DNA of 64,000 nucleotides from Acinetobacter baylyi DSM 14961 = CIP 107474 (GTDB taxonomy: Bacteria; Pseudomonadota; Gammaproteobacteria; Pseudomonadales; Moraxellaceae). Positions within the stretch are counted from its first letter, which is position 1. Every line of letters starts with the position of its first letter. Both the position numbers and the translations under genes were made by a program. Positions 50,698 through 60,797 of the stretch are shown here, one piece after another. Location of the stretch: the NCBI RefSeq assembly GCF_000368685.1, contig NZ_KB849627.1, positions 396,963 through 460,962 of the forward strand. The letters run 5' to 3'. The notes below the pieces were generated by a model. It was not told where the DNA came from, did no database searches, and saw only the letters and a program-made list of their open reading frames with translations.

Positions 50698-51402
50698 ATG
50701 CGATCTTTAGCACTTTCTGTTTTGGTTTTGACTGGCGCTTTAACCTCCTATGCATCTGCTGCTGAAAATGAGACACTCAACTATAATTTGATCAATATTC
50801 AGGCAGATGCGTCACGCCAAGTTTCAAATGATGAAATGCACGCTGTACTTTATATTGAAAAGAGTAATAAGCAACCTGCTGCTCTTTCAAGTCAGATTAC
50901 ACAACTTATGAATCAAGGTATGGCAATCGCAAAAAAATATCCGCAGGTTAAAGTTGAAACTGGCGCTCAGAGCACTTATCCAGTTTATGACAATGACACA
51001 ACTAAATTTAAGGAATGGCGTGGTCGTGCTGAAATTCGTTTAGAAAGTAAAGACTTTAAAGCAACCAGTCAGCTCATTTCTGAACTCCAACAAAACTTCC
51101 AAACCGAATCGATCAATTTTACCGTCTCTGATGAACAACGTAAAAAAGTCGAAAATGAACTGATGATAGAAGCATCTAAAGGTTTTCAACAACGTGCACA
51201 AATGGTGAGTCAGGCATGGAATAAATCAGGATATAATCTGGTGAATCTCAATCTGAACACCAGCAATTACGTACCACAACCGATAATGATGCGCGCAAGT
51301 TTAGCCAAATTTTCAAATGCTGAAGCAGCGCCTGCACAGGATGTAGCTGCAGGTGAATCAAAAATTACCGTGAATGCCAACGGCTCGATTCAATTGAAAT
51401 AA
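50698..51402 (+). CDS. SIMPL/DUF541 periplasmic protein
   Basis: A 234-residue secreted protein with signal peptide MRSLALSVLVLTGALTSYASA. The SIMPL (DUF541) domain fills the rest: LINIQADASRQVSNDEMHAV, VETGAQSTYPVYDND, and the conserved KFKEWRGRAEIRLESKDF. E. coli YggE, of the same family, is linked to oxidative stress, but the biochemical role is unknown. AAGGA sits 7 bases before the ATG. Confidence 0.9.
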   Translation: MRSLALSVLVLTGALTSYASAAENETLNYNLINIQADASRQVSNDEMHAVLYIEKSNKQPAALSSQITQLMNQGMAIAKKYPQVKVETGAQSTYPVYDNDTTKFKEWRGRAEIRLESKDFKATSQLISELQQNFQTESINFTVSDEQRKKVENELMIEASKGFQQRAQMVSQAWNKSGYNLVNLNLNTSNYVPQPIMMRASLAKFSNAEAAPAQDVAAGESKITVNANGSIQLK

Positions 51403-51431
51403 CATTTACAAAAACCCTGAATCAACACATA

Positions 51432-51467
51432 AAAACACATGCCAGATAAATCTGGCATGTGTTTTTT
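51432..51467. terminator. Bidirectional terminator after the SIMPL gene
   Basis: A perfect 15-bp stem (AAAACACATGCCAGA and complement) with a TAAA loop and a T-run, between convergent genes. Confidence 0.92.
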
Positions 51468-51481
51468 GTACGATCAAGTAC

Positions 51482-52576
51482 TTACTTTTTAAATGGAAAA
51501 GCGTATTTCACAATACGTCCTAATACTTGACCATACTGCTTGAACAAGCTGGCATTATTGTAGTTGAGACCGTATTTTTTACAAACTGCCTCTACCTTTG
51601 GTGCCATTTGACGGTAGCGGCGTGCGGGTACATCAGGAAATAAATGATGTTCAATCTGATGACTCAAGTGACCTGTCAGAATGTGAAATGCTTCTGAACC
51701 CGTCAAGTTAGACGAGCCACGAATCTGACGCATATACCAGTGACCACGCGTTTCATTTTGCAGTACTGTTTTCGGAAATACTTCGACATCTTTGGTGAAG
51801 TGACCACAGAAAATAATACTAAATGTCCACGCATTACGGATACCATTAGCAACCAAGTTACCCGTAAACACAGGTAAAGCAGCTGGGCCTGCAATTAACG
51901 GGAAGAAAACATAATCTTTAAACAATTGTTTTCCAATTTTTTTCTGAGTCGGTTTACACTCTTGTTTAAACTGCTTCCATGTTTTGCGTTTATAAATCAG
52001 TTTACCAATCTCAAGGTTCTGAATCGCAACGCCCCACTGAAATAGCATACAAAATGGAATACTATAGATCGGCTGTAACAAAAATCCAGGCTTCCAACGT
52101 TGCTCTGGGAATAAACGCAGTAATCCATAACCGATATCATCATCTATGCCCTTAATATTGGTATAGGTATGATGCTTGTAGTTATGCGTTTGGCGCCAGT
52201 TATCCGCTGTACCTACAGTATCCCATTCGTAGGTTTGACCATTAAACTTAGGATCATTCATCCAGTCATATTGACCATGCATGACATTGTGTCCAAGCTC
52301 CATATTTTCCATAATTTTAGAAAATCCGAGCAATCCAGTGCCTAAAATCCACGCTGGTGGAAACCAGCCAGCAAACAGGCAGGCACGTCCCAACATACTG
52401 CTGTAGCGAACAGCCGAGTAAACACGGCGGATATATTTTGCATCTTTCTCACCGATATCATCCAAGACTTCTTGCTTGATTTGATCCAGCTCTTTTGCAA
52501 ATGCTTCAAGTTCAACCGCAGTTAATTCTCTATTTTTGGGATTTTTAAAATATTCAAATTTTACAGGTGCGTTCAT
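51482..52576 (-). CDS. desB: Membrane acyl-CoA/fatty acid desaturase (DesB-like)
   Basis: Di-iron membrane desaturase of 364 residues that probably inserts a delta-9 double bond in acyl chains. The three histidine boxes are HNVMHGQYD, HNYKHHTY and HQIEHHLFPD. Hydrophobic segments lie near residues 65-90 and 165-185 and around 225-255. It lies 14 bases downstream of an oxidoreductase gene and divergent from a TetR regulator, the same arrangement as desB-desC-desT (PA4888-PA4890) in Pseudomonas aeruginosa. The ATG at 52576 follows GAGAA. Confidence 0.92.
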   Translation of the reverse strand: MNAPVKFEYFKNPKNRELTAVELEAFAKELDQIKQEVLDDIGEKDAKYIRRVYSAVRYSSMLGRACLFAGWFPPAWILGTGLLGFSKIMENMELGHNVMHGQYDWMNDPKFNGQTYEWDTVGTADNWRQTHNYKHHTYTNIKGIDDDIGYGLLRLFPEQRWKPGFLLQPIYSIPFCMLFQWGVAIQNLEIGKLIYKRKTWKQFKQECKPTQKKIGKQLFKDYVFFPLIAGPAALPVFTGNLVANGIRNAWTFSIIFCGHFTKDVEVFPKTVLQNETRGHWYMRQIRGSSNLTGSEAFHILTGHLSHQIEHHLFPDVPARRYRQMAPKVEAVCKKYGLNYNNASLFKQYGQVLGRIVKYAFPFKK

Positions 52577-52590
52577 GGGAGTTCTCACAA

Positions 52591-53652
52591 TTAAAGATCA
52601 ATAACAAGATCAGATTTAGCCGAGTTCACACAGATTTTTAAAAGATTGTTGGGTTCTGAGTTTTCACTTGCATTCAGCAGATTCCTGGTAGAACCTTGTG
52701 CTTTCTGACACGCACATTTATTACAGATCCCCATACGACAACCGTACGTTAGTTTTACATTGGCTTGCTCTAAACCTGCCAATATAGATTGACCTTTAGG
52801 AATTGCCACCGTTTTATTAGATTTACTCAAGGTGACATTAACAAAACCAGTCTCGTCTTCACTTACGGTACTTAAACTAAAGGCTTCGCTCATGAATACT
52901 TGTGCCTGAGCAAAAAGTTCTTCAGCTTTTGCCACAAAACCAGAAGGCCCACAGGCATATACTGTGCTTTGATCCAGATCATCAATAGCGGCAAGATGGG
53001 TCACGTTAAGACGTCCATCATGCTCCTGATCTTGAGTATAAAAAATTTGAAACTGGAATAAAGGAAATTGCTTTGCCAGAGCTTCGAACCATTGGGCATA
53101 GGCTGCATCTTCATGATGCTTCACCCAGTATAAAAGCTGAACTTGCGTTGTATTTAAAGCCTGTTGATGCTTAAGTGCTTCAACCAAACTGAGCATTGGC
53201 GTGATACCACTACCTGCTGCAAGCAAAACCAAACGTTGCTGATCTTGTAATTGCATTTCCCCAAAAGGTTGTCCAAGTTCAATAATATCGCCAATTTGGC
53301 TGTGATCGACCAACCAAGCACTCACCTTACCTTCAGCGACTTTTTTAACAGTTAAAATGAGTTGACCATGACGTTCTGTCAAGCTGTAACTACGCTCATA
53401 AATACGACCAGCAATTTTAACTTTAACAGGATGATGCTGACCAGCTCGACCTAAATTGACATGGCGATTGGGTTGCAGTGTTAAAGATACAGTGTCATTT
53501 GCAACTTGTTTTTTGTCTACAATTTTAGCAAGAGCTAAATGAGTCGACCAAATAGGATTAATTTTTTGTAACCAGAAATCAGTTGCATGCGGTTCGAACA
53601 CTGACTTGGTCAATGAACGTAAGCGTGTTGTTCTCTTTTGAATTGCTTGCAT
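52591..53652 (-). CDS. desC: Flavin-ferredoxin oxidoreductase for the desaturase (DesC-like)
   Basis: Passes electrons from NAD(P)H to the desaturase. The 353 residues have an FAD domain (KIAGRIYERSYSLTERHGQ), an NAD domain (LLAAGSGITPMLSLVEAL, YACGPSGFVAKAEELF) and a C-terminal 2Fe-2S ferredoxin domain with Cys ligands in YGCRMGICNKCACQK and a fourth in LLKICVN. The start at 53652 is chosen; 14 codons upstream remain open in frame. Confidence 0.93.
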   Translation of the reverse strand: MQAIQKRTTRLRSLTKSVFEPHATDFWLQKINPIWSTHLALAKIVDKKQVANDTVSLTLQPNRHVNLGRAGQHHPVKVKIAGRIYERSYSLTERHGQLILTVKKVAEGKVSAWLVDHSQIGDIIELGQPFGEMQLQDQQRLVLLAAGSGITPMLSLVEALKHQQALNTTQVQLLYWVKHHEDAAYAQWFEALAKQFPLFQFQIFYTQDQEHDGRLNVTHLAAIDDLDQSTVYACGPSGFVAKAEELFAQAQVFMSEAFSLSTVSEDETGFVNVTLSKSNKTVAIPKGQSILAGLEQANVKLTYGCRMGICNKCACQKAQGSTRNLLNASENSEPNNLLKICVNSAKSDLVIDL

Positions 53653-53687
53653 GATGCTACTACTCTGTGCTGCTTTTTTAATTATTA

Positions 53688-53721
53688 TACACATGTATAT
53701 AAATTTGTATATACACCTGTA
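53688..53721. promoter_or_regulatory. Twin operator in the desC-desT intergenic region
   Basis: Two copies of TACANNTGTA (TACACATGTA at 53688, TACACCTGTA at 53712), 24 bases apart, flank TGTATATA / TATATACA, another perfect inverted repeat. The position between divergent genes suits a TetR-type repressor acting on both. Confidence 0.6.
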
Positions 53722-53792
53722 CTTTTATTTACGTTTCAAATCGTAAGCAGCTATGGTTATAATGAGACATATCTAACAATCATTTGAAAAAT

Positions 53793-54485
53793 ATGGCGCC
53801 ATCTTCTCTTTCTCAATCATTCGATCACGCTGCCCAGACTCCTGAGATTTTTGAGAAAGTGCCTAGCCGTACTGTGGGTAGAAAAGCAACCATTACCAAA
53901 GAAGAACTGTTTCAGGCAGCACTTAATCTGATTGGCCCAGAAAAAAGCATTTCTTCATTAAGTTTAAGAGAAGTTGCTCGTGAAGCTGGAATTGCTCCAA
54001 ATAGTTTTTATCGCCACTTTAGAGATATCGATGAGCTTGCAATTGATTTGATTAATCGTGCAGGTTTAGTGTTACGCCATATTATTCGTGAATCTCGTCT
54101 GCAAGCTTCAAAACAAAACAGTATTATTCGAAGCTCGGTTGAAGTATTTATTCAACAACTTGATGCAGATGAAGGTAACTTAAGTTTGTTACTTAGAGAA
54201 GCTTATACAGGCTCTAAATCATATAAAGAAGCTGTAGAGCGCCAACTTAACTTTTTTCAACAAGAGCTTCAAGAAGATTTAATCCGTTTAGAACGTTTGA
54301 ACCATAGTCGCTTGTCACATCCAGATTTAGTCGCGCGCGCCATTACCCAATTGGTGTTTACCATGGGTGCCAAAGTTCTGGATTTACCAATCAATCAACG
54401 TACTGCTGTTGCCGAACAAACCATGATTATGATTCGTATGATACTTGAGGGCGCTCGCCATCTGGATGAATCTAAAATTCGTTAG
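53793..54485 (+). CDS. desT: TetR-family regulator of unsaturated fatty acids (DesT/FabR-like)
   Basis: A 230-residue regulator. The helix-turn-helix lies at about residues 30-75: ITKEELFQAALNLIGPEKSI then LREVAREAGIAPNSFYRHFR. The remainder is the helical ligand domain. The RHFRDIDELAIDLINRAGLV segment is close to FabR/DesT proteins, which sense acyl-CoA saturation. It is divergent from desC-desB and should repress them and itself. The ATG at 53793 is used; a TTG three codons earlier is possible. Confidence 0.88.
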   Translation: MAPSSLSQSFDHAAQTPEIFEKVPSRTVGRKATITKEELFQAALNLIGPEKSISSLSLREVAREAGIAPNSFYRHFRDIDELAIDLINRAGLVLRHIIRESRLQASKQNSIIRSSVEVFIQQLDADEGNLSLLLREAYTGSKSYKEAVERQLNFFQQELQEDLIRLERLNHSRLSHPDLVARAITQLVFTMGAKVLDLPINQRTAVAEQTMIMIRMILEGARHLDESKIR

Positions 54486-54632
54486 TCCTTCTATCACATG
54501 TTGTGACGTTGTGTATATCGAACCTATACAAAAACTTTAACAACCTAAACAGGCAACGTGTGCTTCTTAATTTACTCTATTGTTTTAGTTTAAGACCAAT
54601 TCCGGTTTTCTTTATAACAACTAGAGGTTCTT

Positions 54633-55142
54633 ATGTCGAAATCTTCATCTAAACTATTAAAAGTCTATACCCGAAATAACCTTGATCCAGCGGTAAAAGA
54701 ATCTACAGTTAAAATTTTAAATCAGATTTTGGCCAATTTGATTGACCTCTCCCTTCTCACTAAGCAGGCCCACTGGAATATGCGAGGCAGTAACTTCATC
54801 GCAGTTCATGAAATGCTAGATACATTTAGAACATCATTGATTACCCATTTGGATAATGTTGCTGAGCGCGCTGTGCAGATTGGTGGAACTGCATTGGGTA
54901 CAACTCAAACTGTATCGACCACCTCTCAATTAAGTGCATATCCTGTCGAGATTCACAATGTGCAGGATCATCTTAAAGAGTTAGCAGATCGTTATGGTAT
55001 CGTTGCCAATCATTTGCGTGACACGATTGAAGAAATTCAAGACCCAATCTCTGAAGATATTATTCATGCCGCATTGGAAGATCTTGATCAATATTTATGG
55101 TTCCTGGAAGCCAATATTGAACAAGACAAAACCACAGCTTAA
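54633..55142 (+). CDS. dps: Dps-family ferritin-like DNA protection protein
   Basis: A 169-residue Dps protein, forming 12-subunit shells that store iron and protect DNA from peroxide. The ferroxidase site motifs are [20 protein letters not shown] and [18 protein letters not shown]. The N-terminal tail is Lys/Ser-rich ([16 protein letters not shown]), as in DNA-binding members. GAGG lies 7 bases before the ATG. It is followed by a strong terminator. Confidence 0.95.
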   Translation: MSKSSSKLLKVYTRNNLDPAVKESTVKILNQILANLIDLSLLTKQAHWNMRGSNFIAVHEMLDTFRTSLITHLDNVAERAVQIGGTALGTTQTVSTTSQLSAYPVEIHNVQDHLKELADRYGIVANHLRDTIEEIQDPISEDIIHAALEDLDQYLWFLEANIEQDKTTA

Positions 55143-55165
55143 ATTATTGGCTTCATTCATACATA

Positions 55166-55201
55166 AGAAACAAGGGAGGCATTTAGCCTCCCTTGTTTTT
55201 A
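55166..55201. terminator. Terminator between dps and rapA
   Basis: Perfect 13-bp stem AAACAAGGGAGGC / GCCTCCCTTGTTT, 5-base loop and T-run. It serves dps and possibly the convergent rapA. Confidence 0.93.
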
Positions 55202-55222
55202 TATTATTTCTGTTACTTCAAA

Positions 55223-58084
55223 TTAAGGCTTAACCACCACCATCACTTGAATAGCCGAAGGTGTTAAAGAAATATCTTCGAGTAAATCGACACCTTCTTT
55301 TTGAAGTTTAGTCAAACGATCAATTTCATCCTGACGAATACTTGGATTAAATTGTTTTAGGTAACTTAAGCGATCAATCTCATATTGCCATTTTTGACTA
55401 TAGTACTTTTTCGCCTGCTCTTTTAATACAGGTAAACCTTCTTTAGCCGATTCCAATGCTTGAGAATAACGCTGCTCAATCACGTCACGACGTGCCTTAA
55501 CGACCTGACGACAACTATTTCCATCCAAATGATGTAAATAAGGACGAAGAATTACTGGATCAATTTTCTCAGATAAATCTTGCCCTGTTTCGCTTAACAA
55601 TACTCGGACGAGCTGTCTTGGCAAACTTGATGGTAGATTCAAAGATCTTGGGCCAACCACATCCACTTTAAACCAAACTTCAATCAAAATTGAACCTTGC
55701 TTGAGTGCATTAGATTTTAATAGCGCAACATTGGTACTTCCGAATGACTGGGTATTAATCATCTCCATGACACTTTCAATGAACGGATGTTCAAGCGTCA
55801 AATATTGTGCATCTTCACGAATTTGAGCCTGATCACGATAGAACGTTGCCGTCATGCCATCTTCATCCAAGGTTAAACCCTGAACCTGCATTTGATCGGT
55901 TGGTTTAATGATCACCGTACCATTGCTTTGCTCATCAAAATCAATATTGGTCGATGACATAAAGCGCTTCATGAACATAGGCAGCATGGTGTTATCATCG
56001 TAATCTTCAAGCGCTTGCACAATTTTTTGAGCGACAACAGGACGACATGAATTATATTCAAGCAAGCGATCACGACCTGCTTGTAATTCTGCTTCAAGTG
56101 CCTGACGCTGAACATTTACTTCTTCGAGTAAATCTTCAAATTTTTGCCCAAGATCTGCCAGTAAACAGTCTTTTAAATCGACGATGAAATTTTCTTGTAA
56201 TGTTTGTGCCGTTGGTGAAATACTACTAAAAATATTAAGTGCTTCATTGTACCAGCGGAACATACGCTCCTGAGCTGTTCCTATCAAGTAAGGTACATGA
56301 ATCTGAATACGATTTTCTTGACCAATACGATCCAAACGACCAATACGCTGTTCGAGTACATCAGGATTCGCTGGCAAATCAAATAGAATTAAATCACTGG
56401 CAAACTGGAAGTTTCGACCTTCGGAACCAATTTCAGAACATAACAAAATCTGTGCGCCATAGCTTTCCTCTGCAAAGTAAGCTGCTGCCTGATCTCGCTC
56501 CAGTAAACTCATGCCTTCATGGAACATGGCCGTACGAATACCTGCATGCAGACGCAGTACATTTTCCAAAGCTTCAACCACTGGACCACTACGTGCAATC
56601 AGTAATACTTTGTTATGTTTTAACTCTTTTCTCAAGATTTCCATGAGCCAAGGCACACGCGGATCGTTTTCCATCCATGATCCATCAAGCTGACCTTCTT
56701 CTGGCCACATTTGCTCACGAAGCTTGCCATCCATTGACCAGTTTTCTGGCGCAATCAGCGCTGCAGGTTGGCAATCACGGCCTGGAAAGCCCTGAATTGC
56801 TTCACGGGTATTACGGAATAAAATACGACCTGTACCATGACGGTCCAGCAACTCATGAATAGCACGATAACGTTGCTCAGGCACATCTTCAATCGAATGC
56901 CCAAGTAAAGTCTGTAATGCAGTTAAATGTTCTGCCGCCAAAGGTTCATCAGACATCAACACTTCTGCAATCTTGGCGGTTTGTAGATACTGTTCTTCTT
57001 CATCCAAGAAGCGTTCTAGACTGCTAAAACGCTGTGGATCGAGCAAACGCAGACGTGCAAAGTGACTTTCCACCCCTAACTGTTCTGGTGTCGCAGTCAA
57101 AAGCAAGACACCTGGCGTTTGCTGTGCCAGTTCCTCAACTAGATCATAGCGGTCATTACCACCTTCTTCTTCGTTCCACATCAAGTGATGGGCTTCATCA
57201 ACCACCAATAAATCAAAGCCAGCTTCAAGTGCCTGCTCACGTAAATCATCGTGGTCAACCATCAAATCGACACTGGCAATGATACATTGTTCTGTCAGGA
57301 ACGGATTTAAATCAGGATCATGCTCTTTGATTGAGGCGGTACGGGTCAAATCAAACAGAGAAAATTGCAGATTGAAACGGCGGCGCATTTCAATCATCCA
57401 CTGATACTGTAATGAGTCTGGTACCAAAATCAGGATACGCTCAGCACGTCCTGTTTTAAGCTGTTGATGGATGATTAGACCAGCTTCAATGGTTTTACCC
57501 AAACCAACTTCATCGGCCAGTAATACACGCGGTGCAAAGCGCTGACCAACTTCATGTGCAATATAGAGCTGATGCGGGATCAACCCCACACGTGCTCCAA
57601 TCAGACCACGTAAAGGACTGCGATGCATCTGAGCCTGCATTTGCAATGCTTCAATACGCAAATCGTACCACTCTTTATAATCTACTTGGCTGGCAAGTAA
57701 CCGATCGAGTGGTTTTGAAAGCTGGATGTGTGCCCCAATACGAGTTTCATTGAGTGCTTTACGTTCTGTTTCACCATCTGATGAAGTACGCAATACGTTA
57801 TAACGCAAAACGCCGTGACGGTCTTCAATAGACTCGACCAGCCACTTATGGCCTTCTTGGTCTTGAACTTCATCATTTACATTGAAAACAATTCGAGATA
57901 AAGGTGCATTATTCCGTGCATAAACACGCGTTTCATCACTTTTAGGAAAAAGTATGCTGATAGACCGTTCATCAACATCAATTAAAACGCCTAAACCGAG
58001 TTCAGTTTCCGTGTCTGATAACCAACGTTGACCAATAGCAAACTGCTGCAATTTTTCCACCTTTATCTCAAATGATGACCACAT
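55223..58084 (-). CDS. rapA: RNA polymerase-associated ATPase RapA (HepA)
   Basis: SWI2/SNF2-type ATPase of 953 residues that binds RNA polymerase and helps it recycle. An N-terminal beta-barrel region (IGQRWLSDTETELGLGVLID) precedes the helicase core with Walker A LLADEVGLGKTIEAGLI, DEAH box LLVVDEAHHLMWNEE, and the C-terminal lobe with SEIGSEGRNFQFAS and EQRIGRLDRIGQ. The length is close to the E. coli protein (968). No deviations in the core motifs are seen. Confidence 0.97.
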   Translation of the reverse strand: MWSSFEIKVEKLQQFAIGQRWLSDTETELGLGVLIDVDERSISILFPKSDETRVYARNNAPLSRIVFNVNDEVQDQEGHKWLVESIEDRHGVLRYNVLRTSSDGETERKALNETRIGAHIQLSKPLDRLLASQVDYKEWYDLRIEALQMQAQMHRSPLRGLIGARVGLIPHQLYIAHEVGQRFAPRVLLADEVGLGKTIEAGLIIHQQLKTGRAERILILVPDSLQYQWMIEMRRRFNLQFSLFDLTRTASIKEHDPDLNPFLTEQCIIASVDLMVDHDDLREQALEAGFDLLVVDEAHHLMWNEEEGGNDRYDLVEELAQQTPGVLLLTATPEQLGVESHFARLRLLDPQRFSSLERFLDEEEQYLQTAKIAEVLMSDEPLAAEHLTALQTLLGHSIEDVPEQRYRAIHELLDRHGTGRILFRNTREAIQGFPGRDCQPAALIAPENWSMDGKLREQMWPEEGQLDGSWMENDPRVPWLMEILRKELKHNKVLLIARSGPVVEALENVLRLHAGIRTAMFHEGMSLLERDQAAAYFAEESYGAQILLCSEIGSEGRNFQFASDLILFDLPANPDVLEQRIGRLDRIGQENRIQIHVPYLIGTAQERMFRWYNEALNIFSSISPTAQTLQENFIVDLKDCLLADLGQKFEDLLEEVNVQRQALEAELQAGRDRLLEYNSCRPVVAQKIVQALEDYDDNTMLPMFMKRFMSSTNIDFDEQSNGTVIIKPTDQMQVQGLTLDEDGMTATFYRDQAQIREDAQYLTLEHPFIESVMEMINTQSFGSTNVALLKSNALKQGSILIEVWFKVDVVGPRSLNLPSSLPRQLVRVLLSETGQDLSEKIDPVILRPYLHHLDGNSCRQVVKARRDVIEQRYSQALESAKEGLPVLKEQAKKYYSQKWQYEIDRLSYLKQFNPSIRQDEIDRLTKLQKEGVDLLEDISLTPSAIQVMVVVKP

Positions 58085-58149
58085 TTTACGCTGCTCACTA
58101 GATTCAGTGTCAGTCGTTTTGTGTAGTCTTTACGCTATATATTTTGACA

Positions 58150-58177
58150 TAAAGCTCATTAAAAAAAATGAGCTTTT
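58150..58177 (-). terminator. Weak terminator after rluA
   Basis: AAAGCTCATT / AATGAGCTTT with an A-rich loop. On the minus strand only a short T-run follows. Confidence 0.6.
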
Positions 58178-58201
58178 AAAAATTGTTACTCGGTTTTAAC
58201 A

Positions 58202-58846
58202 TTAAAATGGGACAGGACAATGAAAGGTTACCAACTCACCTGTTTTGGGATGATAAAAACTAAGCTGTTCTGCGTGTAAACACAAACGAGAAACCAATTG
58301 TTGATCTGCTAACGAAGCATACAATGTATCGCCAACAATAGGATGTCCGATGTATTGCATATGTACTCTGAGTTGATGCGAACGTCCAGTAATGGGCGTT
58401 AAACGCATTCGTGTAACCATTTTTCCATTGAGCTCGAACTGCTCTAGCGCCTGCCATTCCGTTTGTGCAGGTTTATGATGTGCTGGATCTGCGATATGCA
58501 ATGGAGGTCGTGCTGCATCGTATACGACAGGCACATCAATTAGTCCTTCGCCATACACCTCACCCACCACCAATGCCTGATAAATTTTGTCGGTTTGACG
58601 TTCCTGAAACTGCCGCGAAATTGCACTTTGAGCCATTTTATTTAGACCAAATACCAAAATACCCGAGGTATCGCGATCTAGACGATGAATTAATAACGTT
58701 TTAGGTTCAATCTCGACAAGGCGTACAAGCAGGCTATCAAATAATGCATCACCCTTGCCTGGAACACTGAGTATACCTGCTGGTTTATGAATAACCATAA
58801 AGTCATTATCACGATGAATCAGATAATCGGTGAGAAAATTACTCAA
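58202..58846 (-). CDS. rluA: RluA-family pseudouridine synthase
   Basis: Makes pseudouridine in 23S rRNA (746) and some tRNAs. The 214-residue single domain has the catalytic Asp in LIHRLDRDTSGILVFG, and TGRSHQLRVHMQYIGHPIVG is the RluA-type C-terminal motif. There is no S4 domain, which fits RluA rather than RluC/D. The start is a TTG at 58846 with GGAAG about 7 bases upstream; no nearby in-frame ATG exists before residue 17. Confidence 0.93.
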   Translation of the reverse strand: MSNFLTDYLIHRDNDFMVIHKPAGILSVPGKGDALFDSLLVRLVEIEPKTLLIHRLDRDTSGILVFGLNKMAQSAISRQFQERQTDKIYQALVVGEVYGEGLIDVPVVYDAARPPLHIADPAHHKPAQTEWQALEQFELNGKMVTRMRLTPITGRSHQLRVHMQYIGHPIVGDTLYASLADQQLVSRLCLHAEQLSFYHPKTGELVTFHCPVPF

Positions 58847-59000
58847 TGTTTTCTTCCAAAGGCGATATAAAAATCAGCCGGCAATGATAAAAAGCTTCGA
58901 TCAGAAATACAATGCAAAAACAGCATTTTTCATCAAGTTTTAGTCGTATCTTTTAATAAAGATCAGATTCAACCATAATTCATCGTGTTCTATTTAGCAT

Positions 59001-59417
59001 TTATGATATTTGCTGAAAAAAATCATGAATGGCTTTTTGCGCAATCTCCGCATCTTCAAATGCTTTGGCACCTGAAACGCCCATCGCTCCAATTAACTGA
59101 CCTTCATACATGATTGGCTCTCCACCTTCAAGCATTCCTGTAACACTTTCAAGGGTAAGAAAACCCATTTGACCATTACGAATAATATCTTCATAAAATT
59201 TAGAGGGTCGGCGGCTCATTGCAGAACATTTGGCTTTTTCAAGACTGAGGTGTGCTGTTAATGGCGTTGCACCATCCATACGCTTCATTAACAACAAAGC
59301 GCCTGCTTCATCTACAATCGAAATACTCATATTGAAACTACGCTGCGCAGAAAGCTCAACAGCACGATTCATAAGAATTTCAGCATCTGCTAGTGTTAAA
59401 TAATGTTTGGTTTTCAT
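59001..59417 (-). CDS. GlcG/HbpS-family heme-binding-like protein
   Basis: A 138-residue protein of the GlcG/HbpS (DUF336) family. The fold is seen in VELSAQRSFNMSISIVDEAG, MKRMDGATPLTAHLSLEKAK, FLTLESVTGMLEGGEPI and LIGAMGVSGAKAFEDAEIAQ. HbpS binds heme, but GlcG family members vary and function here is unknown. It lies downstream of hemL (heme pathway) on the same strand, with a terminator between them. GGAG lies 8 bases before the ATG. Confidence 0.88.
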   Translation of the reverse strand: MKTKHYLTLADAEILMNRAVELSAQRSFNMSISIVDEAGALLLMKRMDGATPLTAHLSLEKAKCSAMSRRPSKFYEDIIRNGQMGFLTLESVTGMLEGGEPIMYEGQLIGAMGVSGAKAFEDAEIAQKAIHDFFQQIS

Positions 59418-59430
59418 AAGCCTAACTCCA

Positions 59431-59458
59431 ATAAAAAAAGCCCGAAATCGGGCTTCTT
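59431..59458 (-). terminator. Terminator of the thiE-hemL unit
   Basis: AAGCCCGA / TCGGGCTT with a two-base loop centre (effective loop GAAATC). On the minus strand a T-run of seven follows. It lies between hemL and the GlcG-like gene. Confidence 0.9.
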
Positions 59459-59469
59459 CAGATGATCTG

Positions 59470-60768
59470 CTATTTCATTTCTGCAAATGTTTCTTTTGCA
59501 GCTTGAATGGTCAACTCAATATCTTCATCGCTATGAGCGGATGAGATGAAACCTGCCTCAAATGCAGAAGGTGCAAGATTGACTCCACGCTCTAACATAC
59601 CATGGAAAAATTTCTTAAATGCGTCTGTATCACAAGCCAGCATGGAATCAAAACTGGTGATATCTTCCTGATCTGTAAAGTAAAGACCAAACATACCACC
59701 TACTTGCTGAGTTTTAAATGCAATCCCTGCTTCATTCGCAGCAGCCTGTAAACCTGTAAGCAATTTTTGGAGTTTGGCCTCAAGCTTGCTATAGAAATCG
59801 GGTTCGCGTAAATGCTTGAACATGGTAATACCTGCACGCATCGCCAGTGGATTACCAGATAAAGTACCCGCCTGATAAACACCGCCTAAAGGTGCAATAC
59901 ATTCCATAATCTCGCGCTTACCACCAAATGCACCCACTGGAAGTCCTGCACCAATAATTTTACCTAAGGTGGTCAAATCTGGTTTTACTTGGTAAACAGA
60001 CTGCGCTCCGCCCAATGCCACACGAAAACCTGTCATCACTTCATCAATGATAAAGACTGAACCATATTCGTCACATACATCGCGGATTGCTTGCAAGAAT
60101 CCATCAATTGGTGTGACCAAATTCATGTTGCCTGCAACAGGTTCTACAATCACACCTGCAATTTCATGACCAAACTTTGCGAAACATTCTTTAAGTGCTT
60201 CAATATTATTGTAAGGCAGTGTCAATGTATGTTTGGCAAAGTCGACAGGTACACCTTTCGAAGTTGGTTCACCTTCACCCAAAGTTAAAAGCCCCGAACC
60301 TGCTTTGACTAATAGCGAATCTGAATGTCCGTGATAACACCCTTCAAACTTAACAATCTTGTCTCGTCCCGTATAACCACGTGCCAGACGAATTGCAGTC
60401 ATCGTGGCTTCTGTACCAGAATTGGTCATACGCACCATCTCGATAGATGGCATGATGTCGCAAATGATGTCGGCTAGCGTGGTTTCGTGCACAGTGGGCG
60501 CACCAAAGCTCAAACCATCTACAGCAGCAGTTTGCACGGCTTGAATAATATCTGGATGAGCATGCCCCAAGATCATTGGCCCCCAGGAACCAACATAATC
60601 GACATAGCGTTTATCGTCTTCGTCCCAAAGATAAGCGCCTTGCGCCTTTTTGATAAATACCGGAGTTCCGCCTACACCATTAAATGCACGTACAGGTGAG
60701 TTCACACCCCCTGGAATATGTTTGCTGGCTTGCTCAAATAATTGCACTTGTTTTGGAGATAAACTCAT
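59470..60768 (-). CDS. hemL: Glutamate-1-semialdehyde 2,1-aminomutase
   Basis: PLP enzyme of the C5 heme pathway that makes 5-aminolevulinate. The 432 residues begin [20 protein letters not shown]. They contain [53 protein letters not shown] and the catalytic Lys in [19 protein letters not shown]. It follows thiE by about 30 bases on the same strand, so they are probably co-transcribed. Confidence 0.98.
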   Translation of the reverse strand: MSLSPKQVQLFEQASKHIPGGVNSPVRAFNGVGGTPVFIKKAQGAYLWDEDDKRYVDYVGSWGPMILGHAHPDIIQAVQTAAVDGLSFGAPTVHETTLADIICDIMPSIEMVRMTNSGTEATMTAIRLARGYTGRDKIVKFEGCYHGHSDSLLVKAGSGLLTLGEGEPTSKGVPVDFAKHTLTLPYNNIEALKECFAKFGHEIAGVIVEPVAGNMNLVTPIDGFLQAIRDVCDEYGSVFIIDEVMTGFRVALGGAQSVYQVKPDLTTLGKIIGAGLPVGAFGGKREIMECIAPLGGVYQAGTLSGNPLAMRAGITMFKHLREPDFYSKLEAKLQKLLTGLQAAANEAGIAFKTQQVGGMFGLYFTDQEDITSFDSMLACDTDAFKKFFHGMLERGVNLAPSAFEAGFISSAHSDEDIELTIQAAKETFAEMK

Positions 60769-60797
60769 GAATACTCTCGATATCTATATAACTTTAA

